From: Theodoxus fluviatilis
Taxonomy: Eukaryota > Mollusca > Gastropoda > Cycloneritida > Neritidae
Direction of reading: 5' to 3'
NCBI GenBank assembly: GCA_034096865.1
Contig: JAWQFJ010020418.1
Coordinates: 175,001 to 239,000, forward strand
DNA: 64,000 bases
Position numbers and translations under genes: made by a program. The notes below the pieces were generated by a model. That model searched no databases and was not told the origin of the DNA. It was given only the letters and a program-made list of their open reading frames with translations. Below are positions 11,825-25,565 of this stretch, one piece after another (the first letter of the stretch is position 1; every line of letters begins with the position of its first letter).

Positions 11825-14800
11825 ACATGAACAATAAAGGCTTCAGGTATGAACAAGGCTGGCTTCGCGCATGAAAAAGGAAACTTTAGGCATGAACAAG
11901 GAAGGATTTAGGCATGAATAAGGACGGTTTCGGGCATGAAAAAGTAAGGCTTTAAACATGAACAAGGAAGGCTTTAGATATGAACATGGAAGGCTTCGGG
12001 TATAAAAAAGGAAGGCTTCAGCTTCAGGCATGAACACAGAAGGCTTCAGGTATTAACAAGGAAGACTTCAGATATGAACAATGAAGGCTTCAGATATGAA
12101 CAATGAAGGCTTTAGGTATGAAAAAGGAAGGCTTCATGTATGAACAAGGAAGGCGTCAGGTATGAACAAGGATAGCTTTAGGTATGAACAAGGAAGGCTT
12201 CAGCTATAAATAGAAAGGCTTCAGGTATGAACAAAGAAGGCGTCAGGTATGGACAAGGAAGGCGTCAGGTATGAACAAGGAAGGCGTCAGGTATGAACAA
12301 GGAAGGCTTCAGGTATGAACAAGGAAGGCGTCAGGTATGAACAAGGAAGGCGTCGGGTAAGAACAAGGAAGGCTTCAGGTATGAACAAGAAAAGCGTCAG
12401 GTATGAACAAAGAAGGCGTCAGGTATGAACAAGGAGGTCTCCAGGCATGATCGATGAAGCCTCCAGGTATGAACAAGGAAGGCTTCAGCCATAAAAAGGA
12501 AGGTTTCAGGTATGAACAAGGAAGTCTCCAGGCATGATCGATGAAGCCTCCAGGTATGAACATGAAAGCCACCGGATTTAAACGAGGAAGGCTCCAGGCA
12601 TGAAATAAAAGGTTCCTGACATGAACAAGCAAGGCTCCAGACATGAACAAGGAAAACTCCAGACATGAACAAGCATGACTCCAGACATGAACAAGGAAAA
12701 CTCCAGACATGAATAAACAAGGCTCCAGACACGAACAAAGAAAACTCCAGACATGGACAAGGAAGGCTCCAGACATGAACAGGGAAAACTCCAGACATGG
12801 ACAAGGAAGGCTCCAGACATGAACAGGGAAAACTCCAGACATGAACAAGGAATGCCCCAGTCATGAACAAGCAAGGCTCCAGACATGGACAAGGAAGGCT
12901 TCAGGCATGAACAAGGAAGGCTCCAGGCACGAACAAGGAAGGCTCCAGGCATGGACAAGGAAGGCTCCAGACATGGACAAGGAAGGCTCCAGACATGGAC
13001 AAAGAAGGCTCCAGGCGCGAACAAGGAAGGCTCCAGACATGGACAAGGAAGGCTCCAGGGACGAACAAGGAAGGCTCCAGACATGGACAAGGAAGGCTCC
13101 AGGCACGAACAAGGAAGGCTCCAGACATGGACAAAGAAGGCTCCAGGCACGAACAAGGAAGGCTCCAGACATGGACAAGGAAGGTTCCAGGCATGAACAA
13201 GGAAGGCTCCAGACATGAACAAGGAAGGCTCCAGACATGGACAAGGAAGGCTCCAGACATGGACAAGGAAGGCTCCAGACATGGACAAGGAAGGCTCCAG
13301 ACATGGACAAGGAAGGCTCCAGACATGAACAAGGAAGGCTCCAGACATGGACAAGGAAGGCTCCAGACATGGACAAGGAAGGCTCCAGACATGGACAAGG
13401 AAGGCTCCAGACATGGACAAGGAAGGCTCCAGACATGGACAAGGAAGGCTCCAGACATGGACAAGGAAGGCTCCAGACATGGACAAGGAAGGCTCCAGAC
13501 ATGGACAAGGAAGGCTCCAGACATGGACAAGGAAGACTCCAGACATGGACAAGGAAGGCTCCAGACATGGACAAGGAAGGCTCCAGACATGGACAAGGAA
13601 GGCTCCAGACATGGACAAAGAAGGCTCCAGGCACGAACAAGAAAGGCTCCAGACATGGACAAGGAAGGCTCCAGACATGGACAAAGAAGGCTCCAGGCAT
13701 GAACAGGGAAGGCTTCAGGCATAAAATAAAGAAAGCTCCAGACACAAAGAAGAAAAGTTCCAGGCATGATCACTGAAGCCTCCAGGGATGAACAAGAAAA
13801 GCACCAAAGAATGCTCCAGGCATAAACAAGGAAGGCTCCAGGCTTGAACAAGGAAGGCTCCAGGCATGAACAAGGAAGGCTCCAGGCTTGAACAAGGAAG
13901 GCTCCAGTCTTGAACAAGGAAGGCTCCAGGCATGAACAAGGAAGCCTCCAGGCATAAACAAGGAAGGCTCCAGGCTTGAACAAGGAAGGCTCCAGGCTTG
14001 AACAAGGAAGGCTCCAGGCATGAACAAGGAAGGCTCCAGGCTTGAACAAGGAAGGCTCCAGGCATGAACAAGGAAGGCTCCAGTCTTGAACAAGGAAGCC
14101 TCCAGGCATAAACAAGGAAGGCTCCAGGCATGAACAAGGAAGCCTCCAGGCATGAACAAGGAAGGCTCCAGGCATGAACAAGGAAGCCTCCAGGCATGAA
14201 CAAGGAAGCCTCCAGGCATTAACAAGGAAGGCTCCAGGCATGAACAAGGAAGCCTCCAGGCATGAACAAGGAAGGCTCCAGGCATGAACAAGGAAGCCTC
14301 CAGGCATGAACAAGGAAGGCTCCAGTCTTTTACAAGGAAGCCTCCAGGCTTGAACATGGAAGGCTTCAGGCATGGGCATTGATGGCTTCAGAAATGAAAG
14401 AGAAAGGCTACGGGCATGAACAAAGAAGGCTCCAGCCATGAACATTGATGGCTTCAGAAATGAAAGAGGAAGGCTCCGGGCATGAACAAGGAAGCCTCCA
14501 GGCATGAACAAGGAAGGCTGTAAGCATGAACATGGAAGGCTTCAGGCATGAACAAGCTTCCAGGCATGAACAAGCTTCCAGGCATGAACAAGGAAGGCTC
14601 CAGGCATGAACAAGGAAGGCTCCAGCCATGAACATTGATGGCTTCAGAAATGAAAGAGGAAGGCTTCGGGCATGAACAAGGAAGCCTCCAGGCATGAACA
14701 AGGAAGGCTCCAAGCATGAACATGGAAGGCTTCAGGCATGAACAAGCCTCCAGGCATGAACAAGGAAGGCTCCAGGCATGAACAAGGAAGGCTCCAGGCA

Positions 14801-15290
14801 TGAACAAGGAAGGCTCCAGCCATGAACATTGATGGCTTCAGAAATGAAAGAGGAAGGCTCCGGGCATGAACAAGGAAGCCTCCAGGCATGAACAAGGAAG
14901 GCTCCAAGCATGAACATGGAAGGCTTCAGGCATGAACAAGCCTCCAGGCATGAACAAGGAAGGCTCCAGGCATGAACAAGGAAGCCTCCAGGCATGAACA
15001 AGGAAGGCTCCAGCCATGAACATTGATGGCTTCAGAAATGAACAAGGAAGGCTTCAAGAATGCACAAGGAAGAAATATTCCAGGCATGATCACTGAATCC
15101 TCCAGAGATGAACAATTGATGGCTTCAGAAATGAAAGAGGAAGGCTCCAGGCATGAACAAGGAAGGCTCCAGTCATGAACAAGGAAGGCTTCAGGCATGA
15201 ACAAGGAAGGCCTCAGGCATGAACAAGGAAGGCCCCAGACACGAACGAGAAAGACTCCAGGCATGAACAAGGAAGGCCCCACGTAAGGAC
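11825..15290. repeat. 3.4-kb minisatellite, 22-bp unit
   Basis: About 150 copies of a 22-bp unit contain the core ATGGACAAGGAAGGCTC or ATGAACAAGGAAGGCTC. Three zones are visible. 11825-12600 is diverged, with GGTATGAACAAGGAAGGC(T/G)TC and indels. 12600-13720 is highly homogeneous, with CCAGACATGGACAAGG. 13720-15290 is CCAGGCATGAACAAGG-type, with higher-order structure. Because 22 is one more than a multiple of three and the unit has no stop in any frame, every frame is open for long distances (up to 536 codons, minus, 12901-14511). The peptide repeats this yields are composition artefacts unless transcripts show otherwise. Confidence 0.97.
14437..15040. repeat. 190-194-bp higher-order repeat within the minisatellite
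   Basis: A diagnostic variant containing CATGAACATTGATGGCTTC begins at 14437, 14627, 14821 and 15015, giving spacings of 190, 194 and 194 bases. Each block also carries a shortened unit (CATGAACAAGC(C/T)TCC). This shows that multi-unit blocks, not single units, were duplicated last. Confidence 0.9.
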
Positions 15291-15294
15291 TCAA

Positions 15295-18200
15295 TTCAGG
15301 GCAAGGGGCCGCCTGGACATTCCTGATGCTGGGCGACGACTCCTTGGGGCAGAGGCGACATCAAGAGAATGAGGTGGCGGGGACTTATCGCAAGGAAAGT
15401 GTCAGACCTGAAGTGGTCAGGTGAGGAGGGTAAGAGAGGCGAGACTGATATGAGAAAGATGGGGGTTGTGTGTTGGGGGTGGGGATGGGGGTGGGATATG
15501 AGCTAAGTGTCTAGGGTGCGGGTGGGTTTGAAAAGGTAGATCGGGTTTTCGGTAGGCAGAGTCTAGGAGCGAAAGCGACAGGCAATGAGAGAAAGGCCGA
15601 GACAAAAGCAACCCAAAATAATAATACTGAAACGAAACTGCTCCCATGTTTTTCAGCAATAAGCACCAGTGAGGGAACCATTTGTGTGTTTTGCAGCGCT
15701 ACCCTAAAACTCAGAGAACAGAATGAATAGAGTAAGCATAGAAAGAAGACAGGAGAAAGTGAATAACAACACTAAAGTATTGTGTACACCCGCTATTCTT
15801 GGCACTAGAGACTCGTAACCACAACACATGGGATTAAATGAATTCAGTGACTGCGTAACGTGAACAGTTACATTCCTGAAGGCATCAATCCAGGTTAGGA
15901 CCTCCCCCCACCCTCCCCACCCGAAGAAATCCAAGAATCGTGGGAATTTGCATTCTGATAGTTACTGACACAGGCAGACCTCGGATATCTAACAATACTT
16001 TTCGGGACCAAGGCCCCGCAATTCGGTCTCCAGCTCTCTATGAATTATGCTCGATAGTACTTCAGAGTCTTGTTGACACTAAATGTGAAAACCAAGAAGC
16101 AAGGGTCCCAACACGTAGCCATGTACTTTAGATATATCAAACATGCGAACAAAAATGAGAACAAGCGATACTGTAGGGTTATTTTGATTGGCATTCGCAA
16201 CTTGCAGTGTCGCTGTAAGTTGACTGAGCATGTTAGGAAACATTATATGCATTGACTTTTTACGTCTCATGGACACACTGTTTGTAGCATGTGCGAAGAA
16301 ATTCTTCAGGTTCCAGAGTTGCCTTCTCGAAGACTCATAGAAACAGCAAACACTGAGGTAGTGTTCTTTTGAGCTGTGGACAAAGCGTCTAGTTGACCTG
16401 CGTGTCAGCTGCGATGGTTCTCATACCTGTCAGAGGCGAGTGATTCAATGTTTCCATCGGGGCTTGAGGATTCCTCTGCCGTCAAGGGAGAACGACAGCT
16501 CCATGACATCTAGCACGCTTTTTTATGGGCGGGCATGTGAGCTGGAGCACTTCCACCCAGACCTGATTATTTCGACGCACCTCGGACGCCCGCCCCCGTG
16601 GAGCGCTGCCTGTCTTGGTGACGCACAGACGCAGTCTCGTGCTCTGGAGCACCCGCGTCCCCGCTGCGGACGTGCGATGGAGAAGGTAGCCGTCCTGAGC
16701 CGCTGGTGAAGAGCCCTCGTGTGTCGTGTCTGCTGGAACTAGGGCGGCACTGATGGCCATTCTCGGTGTCAAAGAGACACGACACGGTGTTTCCGGCCTT
16801 CTCGTATCAGAAATGTTTCAATCACTCCTGGGAAATTCCCTCGTCACCGGGAAGGCCTGGACCATTCGTCGCCTTGAGATTGATGGCTGTGCTTCCTGTG
16901 GTAGGAAACAGAGACTTGTCAGACGTGACAGCTGGACAAAGTGTTTGCTCTCCGTTTGATTTGGCTTTTTGATATCATCGTCTCGACGCTTGCATTATCA
17001 GCTAAAGTGTTTTCGGTATTGCTCAAATTTATCGAGATTGCATACTCTTCTATGTTCTGACCAAGACCACGATCCTAGGAAGGCATTGTAGTAACAAGAA
17101 ATTAGGCTTTGAATACTTTTCATGTATATTCCTCGCAAGTTCCAGTCGGCTCTCAGTGTTGCTTTCTTTTGTCCGTGACCTGCACATCAGAGACGAGAAT
17201 AGGAGGGTTTCTTGTTCATCGCCTTCTGCCTGCCCATCCCCTGGGGGCGCCTGCATCTCGGCGCTTCCGAGCTACATCAAAGATGGCGTCGACAGCAAGC
17301 AGATGAGGAGACGACATGCGCCAAATTCAAGCCACGGAGCCCCGCCATGGAGGGGAGCCTGAATGTTTCAGTAACTTTTGCCACCCACTATCTCCTCGAG
17401 GCTGCCGCGTCTGTGATCTGTTTGAAAACACTTCAGCCGTTAGAGGAAAGGGCCAGCGGTTCCCAGGAGAAAAAGGTCCGCGGTTTTGGCAAATCTGATC
17501 TCCGCATGCTCTCCTTGGGAATGGCGCCCTCTGTTTGGATTCCCCGTGGTGGTCGTGCAGGGAACCCACCGCGAAGCGTTCTGGGAGAGAGCGGCTGGCT
17601 GGAATATGGCAATATTCATATCACCTGCAGGCTTCACGAAGAATGGGCGCCCAAAGATATGGGGGAGTGGGGGGGGTATGGTGGGGGTCCGAGGGAAGTG
17701 GAAGCGATGTGAGCTGGGGGGGGGGGGGGGAGGGAGGGGGGGGGGGAGGGATGAGGTGAAAGATAAAGGAAGAACAATGCTTATTCTCTTTTGGTTCATT
17801 TTCTTGACTGATGACACCTCTTGAGATTTGAAAATTATTGCAGGATGAGGATTTCCTCCACGGCTTCTGGAATGTTGTTGCCTGCCGACGTTTTGAAGCG
17901 GGAAGTCAAAGTGATCTTTTTTTAAACCCTGCACGATTATGTCTGAGTGAAATGTATGTTCCAAATTTGTCATGGCAATTTCAACGTGCCGATCATAAAA
18001 CATTCGACTTCACATCGACCTGCATCTTCCTCTGTGTTGCCCTTTTTGGAGGGAAAAAGGAATGCAAAAGTAATAACAGTCCTGGGAAAGATGCAAGTAT
18101 ATGAGTGCAACAGTAACTTGCATGAGCATATTTGCTTTGGGATCTACGTGTGTTTTTAAGGACATGTAATGCTGAACATTTGTAAGATCAAGTACTAGAA

Positions 18201-20873
18201 TGTCTGCATTGTTCTCAACTATGCGTATCACCTGATGTCCGTGGTGAAGGTAAGGAAAGCGTAGAACTGTATATTTAAATCGTCGATGAACTCTCTTGAA
18301 ATCAGACATTTGAAACCTGTCAGAGACCAAATTTCTCCGTATTGCTTCTTTTCATTTTAGTATGAATTTTTGTTTCCGTGGGATAATTCCTATATGTGTT
18401 TTTGCACAACTTTAATCAAACATGTGTTTTATGTTGTTTATTCGGTTGCATCATTTCCATTGGCATGCTCAACAGGGACGTGCAAAAAACATTTTAAAAA
18501 TGCAAATAGTATATGAACCATTGTTGGCCTGAGCTTCAAGATTTCCCAGTCCATGAATTTATCCAGAGATCTGGCAGACGTTTTCTGATAGGCCTTTGTT
18601 TTGGGGTAAAGGATTCTACCGCCATCCCTGGATCCTTACCCTTATCCCCCCCCCCTAACCCCATCGCCACCCCTTTCCCCAGCCCAACCCCCACCCCATC
18701 CCACCCCACCCCCACCCAACCCCCAACCCCCACCCCTGTCTGTGCTGGGAACCCTTGGGCAGGAGCTCCGTGCGGCCTTTAGCGTGGCTATTATTGCAGA
18801 TGGTGCAGGCATGTATCCTGCAGAGAAGGAATCCGGGATACAGTATCGAGGAGCGCTGACAGATTCCGCTAGGGGTCGCCCCAGTGCGCAGGGCACGACG
18901 GGACGTTCCTGCCGCCATCTTGGAAGAGCCGGACGTAGAGGCAGATAGTGGCGGGCCTCCCAGGATGCCGGAAGCGGTTGTGCAGATAACAGGAAGTGGG
19001 CGACCTGGCGAAAGGAATTGCTTGTCGTTTGAATGCGCAGAGGGAATGACTCGCGCATGATTCAGTTATTATGGTAGTGTTTTCTGACATTAATCGAGAT
19101 GTTTTTTCATATACTGTGATGGATTATCGTCAACAGTTTATGCAATAATGCCTTTCCCTTTCACAGCGGTTTTTAAAGATTGCCTTGTCAGTCTGTCTTT
19201 GAATCGTGATGAGTGAGAAACACGACACTCCTAAACATGCAGTCGTATACATGTATGAGTGTACTCTTTGGTCAGTGTCTCATTACTACGTTGTTATCGA
19301 CTGTCGCCCATCAAAAGCATCTTTTACACAATGGGGCACAGGACAAGTTATCATCTTTAAACAGCCATTCTTTCTTGTATCACTCAGGCCATGTCAACAA
19401 CTCAAATGATATTCGTTACACAGAATACTGTAATTCTGCAACACCTCATTATCGATTTAATGATAATTGCTTGTTATAGTTTTTTCTCTCCTGATAACCA
19501 CTGGTCAAGTAGACTTCTTTCCATGCGGAGTGCAAGGACAGTGCCATACAACGGTGAAGCACACCGAGTCCTGTCCCATCATTGCATGTCTAGACTGTGA
19601 GAACAAAGACATATACATGTATAATGAGGATCATCCTGTGGCGCTCTATCTCTACGGCTTTCAAACGAGAGCGACCCCTGGCGGTGAGTAGAGCAGGCAC
19701 GTGGGTCACGCGCTCTATGTGACGTCACAAGACGTCTACAAATTGGAGCCAGAGGCGGGCTGGCGCGAACGCTGGGAGTCCGCGTGTTTTGAGCTGCAGA
19801 GAAAGATAGGATAACATTTCCGATATTTGCCAGCTATTTCCCCGCCTTGTCCGCATTACCTGGAGTGGAGGCCGTTTGGTTTTGATCATCGCCAATTCAT
19901 GTGGTCTGCAGAATGCGTCTCTCTCCACAGCAAGACTGCCGGGACGTGGGGCCTGTCTTTGCCAAGGGCACTGTTCCTGCTGTGTTGGAGTGTGTAAAGA
20001 AATGACAATTAAAGTCAGTGTGATGCTTTGTCCCAGTCTGAGCAGCAGTTAAAGTTTGTAAGCTGTCATTTGTTGTTGACTCCTGATCTTGCGTCCATAT
20101 TTTACCGTGTTTCAGTCTCTCCGGCTGTAGTTATGTGTTGAAATACAGGATTCCTTGTTTGTGCACTCTTTCCTCTCTTACCACAACATTCGAAGAGAAG
20201 CAACCCGAAATAGTATCCACACAGTTTATAATATTTTAACTACATTTTTCCTTAGTTGAATCCTTTCAGGTTGGCTGCAAAATTCTGTAGTTCCGTCGCG
20301 TTTCTATACACAATTAGTAGAAAGCAAATGACTTGAAAAATCGAAAAATCACTCACTCTTACTCTACCCAACTCATAGTTCAGAGGATGTACATTACCTG
20401 CAGAGGCTGTTAGACCTTCAAACATCATCCATTTATCTATTTAGGTTTGCGGCCTTGACAAGTACTGTGCAAAAGGCCGGGCGCTTATTGGGCCGATCTG
20501 CAGTCGACTACTCTATCGGAACACAGGGGTATCGTCTATCGGGTGTCTGTTCCTGTTTGTTGTCTTGGCTTAATTCTGGGGTCAGCCCCTGCCGGACGAG
20601 GTTATCCCCCCTGACGGCAGTCGCCGACCCCAGAGGGCGCGACGCTGCCTCTAATTACTTCCTGTTTTCTCTCCTCAGGGGGAGCCGCTCCCGCTTCCAA
20701 CACTTCCGGCAGAGTCCGACCACACGCCTGCATCCCCCAAGCCTACGTGTGATGTAATCAGGAAAGTCCCTGTTTTGTCCCTTCTGCTGAGAATCGCAAG
20801 AAGGGACACAAATCAATGTGTCAAGTAAAGGATGGATAAAATGGTGTGTTTGTCATTGTGAATGTGTATTGAG

Positions 20874-20876
<3 letters not shown>
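15295..20876. other. gene-free stretch with several GC-rich blocks
   Basis: No supported gene. GC-rich, CpG-containing blocks lie at about 16440-16900, 17200-17720, 18760-19020, 19680-19970 and 20450-20760. G- or C-homopolymer-rich patches lie at 15450-15500, 17660-17755 and 18640-18735. Open frames in these blocks are short, overlap on both strands and lack domain signatures. A perfect CRE palindrome TGACGTCA is at 19720-19727. These could be conserved non-coding elements; comparison with a related genome would decide. Confidence 0.4.
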
Positions 20877-20921
<45 letters not shown>

Positions 20922-20965
20922 TGTGTGTGTGTGTGCGTGAGTGTGTGCGTGCGTGCGTGCGTGTG
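20877..20965. repeat. (GT)n microsatellite
   Basis: GT dinucleotides occupy about 90 bases, with a few GC and GA interruptions towards the right end. Confidence 0.95.
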
Positions 20966-21367
20966 TTTGCATATATGCGCGTGTGTGAGCGCGTGCTCGT
21001 GTTAGAGCGCATTCAACTATATGGAGTATAACAATAATGGGAAAGACTTATGTGCATTTTATATTTTTGTCACGTGGTTCATCTAAGTACTATGTCCATG
21101 TAATGCATTTGCACTTCTCAATATTGGTAGTCATTCTGATAATGATCTGATTGTTTATTTCAACATACGCACGGTAAACAAACTATATGCCCTGCATCAT
21201 GCTGCACGTTGGCAAATTTTGTCGTGATAAAGAAGCTGCAAAATGTTGCGGAAGTTGCCTCCCTTTGGATATGGAGTAAACGCATGCTGTCCTGCTGGGA
21301 GTGATCTCTTCCACAGCTTGGTTGTCCATATCCCTCCCGGTGGCACGTACGTGCTGCTTGGGGCCGG

Positions 21368-21703
21368 CTGTGCGAGAGCTACTGGAGCAGGCTGTGCGAG
21401 TGCTACTGGAGCAGGCTGTGCGAGTGCTACTGGAGCAGGCTGTACGAGAGCTACTGGAGCAGGCTGTGCGAGTGCTGCTGGAGCAGGCTGTGCGAGTGCT
21501 GCTGGAGCAGGCTGTGCGAGTGCTACTGGAGCAGGCTGTGCGAGTGCTACTGGAGCAGGCTGTGCGAGTGCTACTGGAGCAGGCTGTGCGAGTGCTACTG
21601 GAGCAGGCTGTGCGAGTGCTACTGGAGCAGGCTGTGCGAGTGCTACTGAAGCAGGCTGTGCGAGTGCTACTGAAGCAGGCTGTGCGAGTGCTGCTGGAGC
21701 AGG
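21368..21703. repeat. 24-bp minisatellite, 14 copies
   Basis: Fourteen copies of a 24-bp unit containing CTGTGCGAGTGCTACTGG begin every 24 bases from 21368 to 21680. Variation is limited to a few positions (for example CTGTACGAG at 21440, TGCTGCTGG, TACTGAAG). The period is divisible by three, so in-frame 8-residue repeats are read on both strands (Ala/Gly/Cys/Ser/Thr on plus; Ala/Pro/Gln or Ser/Thr/Arg on minus). Open frames of about 140-200 codons span it, but neither flank shows a signal peptide, domain or splice site that favours one. Confidence 0.95.
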
Positions 21704-23899
21704 CCACAAAAGCACAGTGACCACAGCGTTGCAGCTGATGAGGGAGGCATCGATGCAACACGGGTTGTATGCAATTCTTCACGTCATGCCACCCACGTGA
21801 CCTCTGGCTCGGTTCCCAAAGGGGAGGTCACTGTGTCCATTGCTGTCCTTGACCGTGATGGGAACCGCTCCGTGCTGGAACTGGTTTCTACCGAAGATAC
21901 AAACATTTCTCGAAACCCAAGACGAGTCCGAGACTTATAAATAAATGTACTGTATCTACTCAATATCGTTTATTTCTCTACCTCTGCTACCCGCTGTTGT
22001 CACCGTTTATTTGCTGCAGTGACGGTCTCCGTGTGGGCGCGAAACTTGACCGGAAGTGTGTGTTTCTGAAAGCATGGCCGCCGGTGGCCATAAGATGACC
22101 CGAATCAATGGGATCACGTTTCACCCATTGTTCAGCTGCTCCAGCAACTGACTTCCGGAGGAAGCAGATCTCAGAGCTGTGAGTGTAAGAAATTAGGAGA
22201 GCCTCTTGTGAATGGATTGCTACGTTCGGACCACCAAGGAGAGCTGAAGAATGGTCTTGCAACTGTTAATCAACTTCATACACGATTATTGTGGCTATCT
22301 TTGTCGATGGGCAGTCATGTTGGATACATTACAACTGGTTTTGAGTTCTGAGAACCGTTTGTCAACAAAGGCAAAGAAAGCATTGTACAGTATGTGTAGG
22401 GTGTGAACAATGAATTTCTGACAAAGTAGGTTCGAAAATCTTGGCGTGTGAAATTTTTTAACGAAAGACTGGCAAAAACAACACAGAAATAGGAATCGAG
22501 ATTGCATGAGTTAGCTTATCCGGGGACATTACTTACTGCAACTTTACTCACTCATAGAGAAGCTTTGTGTTATTGGCTCCATGTTTCTTTTTGTAAAGGT
22601 ACGTTTGCACAACATCATTATTGAATACTTCCCATGTACCTGCACGAGTATTGTGACCGCAAGTGAAACCCGCACGATGATAAAAACATTCCTTTCGAGC
22701 ACCCACGCATGCGCAGTGGATCAACTGGTTGGCAATGTGTGCAAAACGATTGGGAGCTGAAAATAAATATGTGAAATGATAGAACTTTGACTATCATTTC
22801 CATTGAAAGAATCGTTTGGGTTTTTTTATAACTTTGACTACTATTTCCATTGCAGGAATTAGGAAGACTTTAAAAAAACTGTCTTAGAATTCCTCCAACG
22901 TCGTAAGTCTGTGGTATTTGGTAAACTTTTTTAAGCTAGTGGTTCTCAAACGCTCTTAGTATTACATCCAGCGAGGCTTATTTCTCCAGAATCTACTGGC
23001 ACAAATTCGGACAAGACATTGTTTACATTATTTCAAGAGAAATTTCTTACTCACAATGTCCAGCTCGCTGTGGGACCAAAAGTAATCAAGGTAAGGGTAA
23101 GTATTTTTAAGGCGTCGTAAATAATATATGAATATCAAAATATTCTTGACAGTAGTCCACTAATACTTGTATATAATGAAACCCCATCCTTTAGGCTTGT
23201 TTACCGAATAAGCACAATGGACCCACTGATACGCATGTATGCACTTGGGCATCGATGTTAGTGATGAAGAAAGAACAGAAGTGAGGCTCATTCTATTTCC
23301 TCACACGGTTCTTAGCTCGAAAAAAAACGCTTTAACTTTTACTCGACTTCCGTTTCAGAACTTGCGAACACCTTTGAAAACAATACTATTGCACAAAAAC
23401 CGAAAACATGACAATCTAAGCCTTTTATTTGCCAGAGATACAAGTATATGCAGACCCCATGTTGAAACAGTTGTGCAAAGTTGACCGAATTAGAATATAA
23501 ACACATCATGTAAATATGAAAGCAAGAAAAGTTTGATTTAAACAGCGAACGGTCTGGACGAACAGCAGCACTCATTGTGACCTCCGTAGCTATAACAGCA
23601 TATCAGTACAGCAATAAGTTCACCATAGCTAACAAACAACAATATGAATGCTTCACAACACTTACTTGTTCAAACGTCGTTGATAATATGATGAATACAT
23701 CCTACTGTGTGCACAGTCACAGTCACAAATACCATTATCTCCAAAACGACGGTCATGATCATAAGCATACTCACAATCACCAACATTTCTCTGTGCCTTC
23801 AACCAGTCGAGCACATTCTAGCAAATGTTGAAATGAGCGTAAAGCCTTTTGTCCAACCTCACCATCACCAACTTTACAAGAATTATCTTTGTCACCTTT
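21704..23899. other. gene-free stretch
   Basis: No supported gene. AT-rich, with a GC-richer island at about 22010-22180 and no recognisable protein, RNA gene or transposon end. Confidence 0.4.
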
Positions 23900-24102
23900 G
23901 CCATCACCACTGGCACCATCGAAACTTCCAACACCACTACTGGTACTACTATACCACAGCCACAATAACTTCTACTACCACCGCAACCGCCAGGATCCCC
24001 GCCATCACCACCATCGCCACCGTCATCGTCGTTGTCGTCGTCATCATTATCACCACCAACAACAACAACACCACCACTACCACCACCACCACCACCACCA
24101 CC

Positions 24103-24179
<77 letters not shown>

Positions 24180-24312
24180 AACCACCACCACCACCACCAC
24201 CACCACCACCACCACCACCATCACCACTACCATCACCACCACCATCATCATCACCATCATTATCACCATCATCGTCGTCGTCGTCATCATCGTTGTCGTC
24301 ATCATCGTTAAA
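23900..24312. repeat. CAC/CAT trinucleotide array
   Basis: Imperfect CAC and CAT triplets flank pure tracts: (CAC)n at about 24070-24117, (CAT)n at 24118-24179, (CAC)n again to about 24225, then mixed CAT/CGT. All frames on both strands are low-complexity (His, Thr, Val, Met, Ile runs) and are not credible proteins. Confidence 0.95.
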
Positions 24313-25565
24313 ACATGCAAAAATATTAATTAGATTAAAAACTAATCGAAAATAGTCATATTAGACTGTTTTAACGTATACTTTCTGCACAAAACCCACA
24401 GAAGATAAGTAAACAAACCTCACCGGGCGTGCGAAGTCAAAAGCGTCCACTGACAGAGCAATGTTTAAACGGACTATAGGCTCACGCGCATGCGCACAAG
24501 CATCCATTTAGATGAACCAAATCTTTCGATTTCACAACGCCTGCTACAAAAAAAAAGCAAAGCCAAAACACCCCCATTATTGCAGCAAATCATTTTATTA
24601 CACATTACACCGTAAATGTATTCACAAACATGATCAGAAAGCATCAGAAACGCGTCGACAAACAAGCACTTTTTACATGTATCTAAGCAGAGTGATTACT
24701 TCCCCATAGTCCAGGCCGCTTGGGGCGCAACGTGTCTCGATCCTCATAACAATGAGCTTATGAGCTATCTTTGTGTAACCTATAATCTTTGATAAAACTA
24801 TATGACTTTACAAATCCCTCTGGCTGAGGTAAGGCAGATCAACAACTGAACACTACAAACAAAAATATCAATTTTGCATGCTTTGGAACTCAATGGAAAT
24901 TCTGCTCCAAATTTTCTTTCGACTGCGCGAATCCAATCAACGAACTGACTTGAAGAATAACATTCGAAATTAATGAAATCTTGCCTTTTGGAAAGAAAAG
25001 TCAACTCAAATATTTCGAGGTTGAGTTCGTTATTACAATACATGACATGTTTTAAGGAACGAAATGGTGATAGTTGGAACTGTCATCAATACAGGAAAAC
25101 CGCTTTCCTTTGTTTCTGTTGTTGTTTTCTTTCGCAACAACCATGTGCATGATCAAACTTGGACTATTATTCCCGGCTGCGCAAAGAGGGTTTCCCCTAT
25201 GTTATTTCCATTGCTGCACTGTAAGGTCCCTTACTTGTGATCATACATTAAATCACCTATCGACTCTTGCTTCAGAATCAGTGTCCCTTAAATCTGCTAC
25301 CTAATTTTCCAAGCACTTGTCGCACAGTTATCCAGCTACAGACAGAAAAAGATCATTCCAGATGCAAGAAACAGCTTACTTGAGGAACGACAAATTAAAG
25401 TAAATGCAAAAGAGAGGTCAGCACTGTTTACGATCGTTGCTTTTGCTGCGTCGTTGTGGTTGGTGAAGCTGTTGTTGTTACTGCTGTTTCTGTGGATTCT
25501 GTGGTTACTCTACATTGTATAACATAGGGTTAAGGTCGCAGAGTACGAGCCATTAACGACGTAGT
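24313..25565. other. gene-free stretch
   Basis: AT-rich sequence with no supported gene. Short frames on both strands have no recognisable motif. Confidence 0.4.

Noticed and set aside
11596..11830. Possible LINE C-terminus just left of the minisatellite (GLRNRSDLPQDV)
   Set aside because: Only a short and weak resemblance to the LWNSLP region; could be chance.
12901..14511. 536-codon minus-strand frame as a repeat protein gene
   Set aside because: The 22-bp unit lacks stops in all six frames, so openness carries no coding information; no signal peptide or splice support.
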